From: Lucinisca nassula
Lineage: Eukaryota > Mollusca > Bivalvia > Lucinida > Lucinidae
Assembly: GCA_963580285.1 (NCBI GenBank)
Contig: CAUZLF010000231.1
Location: 17,271 to 81,270, forward strand
Reading direction: 5' to 3'
Length of the DNA: 64,000 nucleotides
The translations under genes were made by a program, and so were the position numbers. Below, in pieces: positions 63,961 to 64,000 of this stretch (position 1 is its first letter; the number at the start of each line of letters is the position of its first letter). The notes beneath the pieces are model-generated. The model saw nothing but the letters and a program-made list of their open reading frames with translations, searched no databases and was not told the origin of the DNA.

Positions 63961-64000
63961 GTACAGGTATGAACGGTACCATTGTAGTCCATCCATGACA

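Overview
This window looks like a stretch of a mollusc genome, most likely a bivalve. That is an inference: coding exons are short and separated by kilobase introns with canonical GT/AG sites, the DNA is AT-rich, and the intergenic and intronic space is packed with short palindromic elements, tRNA-derived SINEs and retroelement fragments. Two 23-N runs show it is a draft scaffold. Only two host genes can be supported, both on the + strand. No tRNA, rRNA or CRISPR locus was found.

Host gene 1 (3208-19533; exons 3208-3514, 16426-16596, 19301-19533) encodes a predicted 236-residue secreted protein: signal peptide, one PAN/apple domain and one C-type lectin-like domain. All introns are phase 1. 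Host gene 2 (49026-61191; exons 49026-49296, 51320-51478, 56144-56253, 58864-61191) encodes a predicted 955-residue TRIM-like protein: a reduced RING, B-box 1, B-box 2, coiled coil, a long disordered middle and an NHL-like beta-propeller.

The 12.9-kb first intron of gene 1 holds a complete Merlin (IS1595/ISXO2-type) DNA transposon at 11430-13199, with terminal inverted repeats, an 8-bp target duplication and an intact transposase frame. It split a tandem repeat that carries type I hammerhead ribozymes. More hammerhead copies lie beside it in opposite orientation, together with several broken copies of a reverse-transcriptase (RT) element.

Between the genes, 21283-27744 is a Ty3/gypsy element on the minus strand with matching 161-bp LTRs, a GTCAC target duplication, a tRNA-Ser primer-binding site, gag, and a pol disabled by stops, one small deletion and a nested RT-element insertion in integrase. 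Between its integrase end and its polypurine tract sits a 383-bp repeat unit bounded by two complete hammerhead ribozymes, in the same sense as the retrotransposon. The downstream 20 kb is mostly SINEs and palindromic elements. Several unrelated-looking palindromic families share the same hairpin tip.

The most interesting signals are: self-cleaving ribozyme units inside an LTR element; a sister repeat family in which the ribozyme slot holds a different conserved segment; hairpin tips shared between element families; and an eight-unit tandem array of SINE heads.
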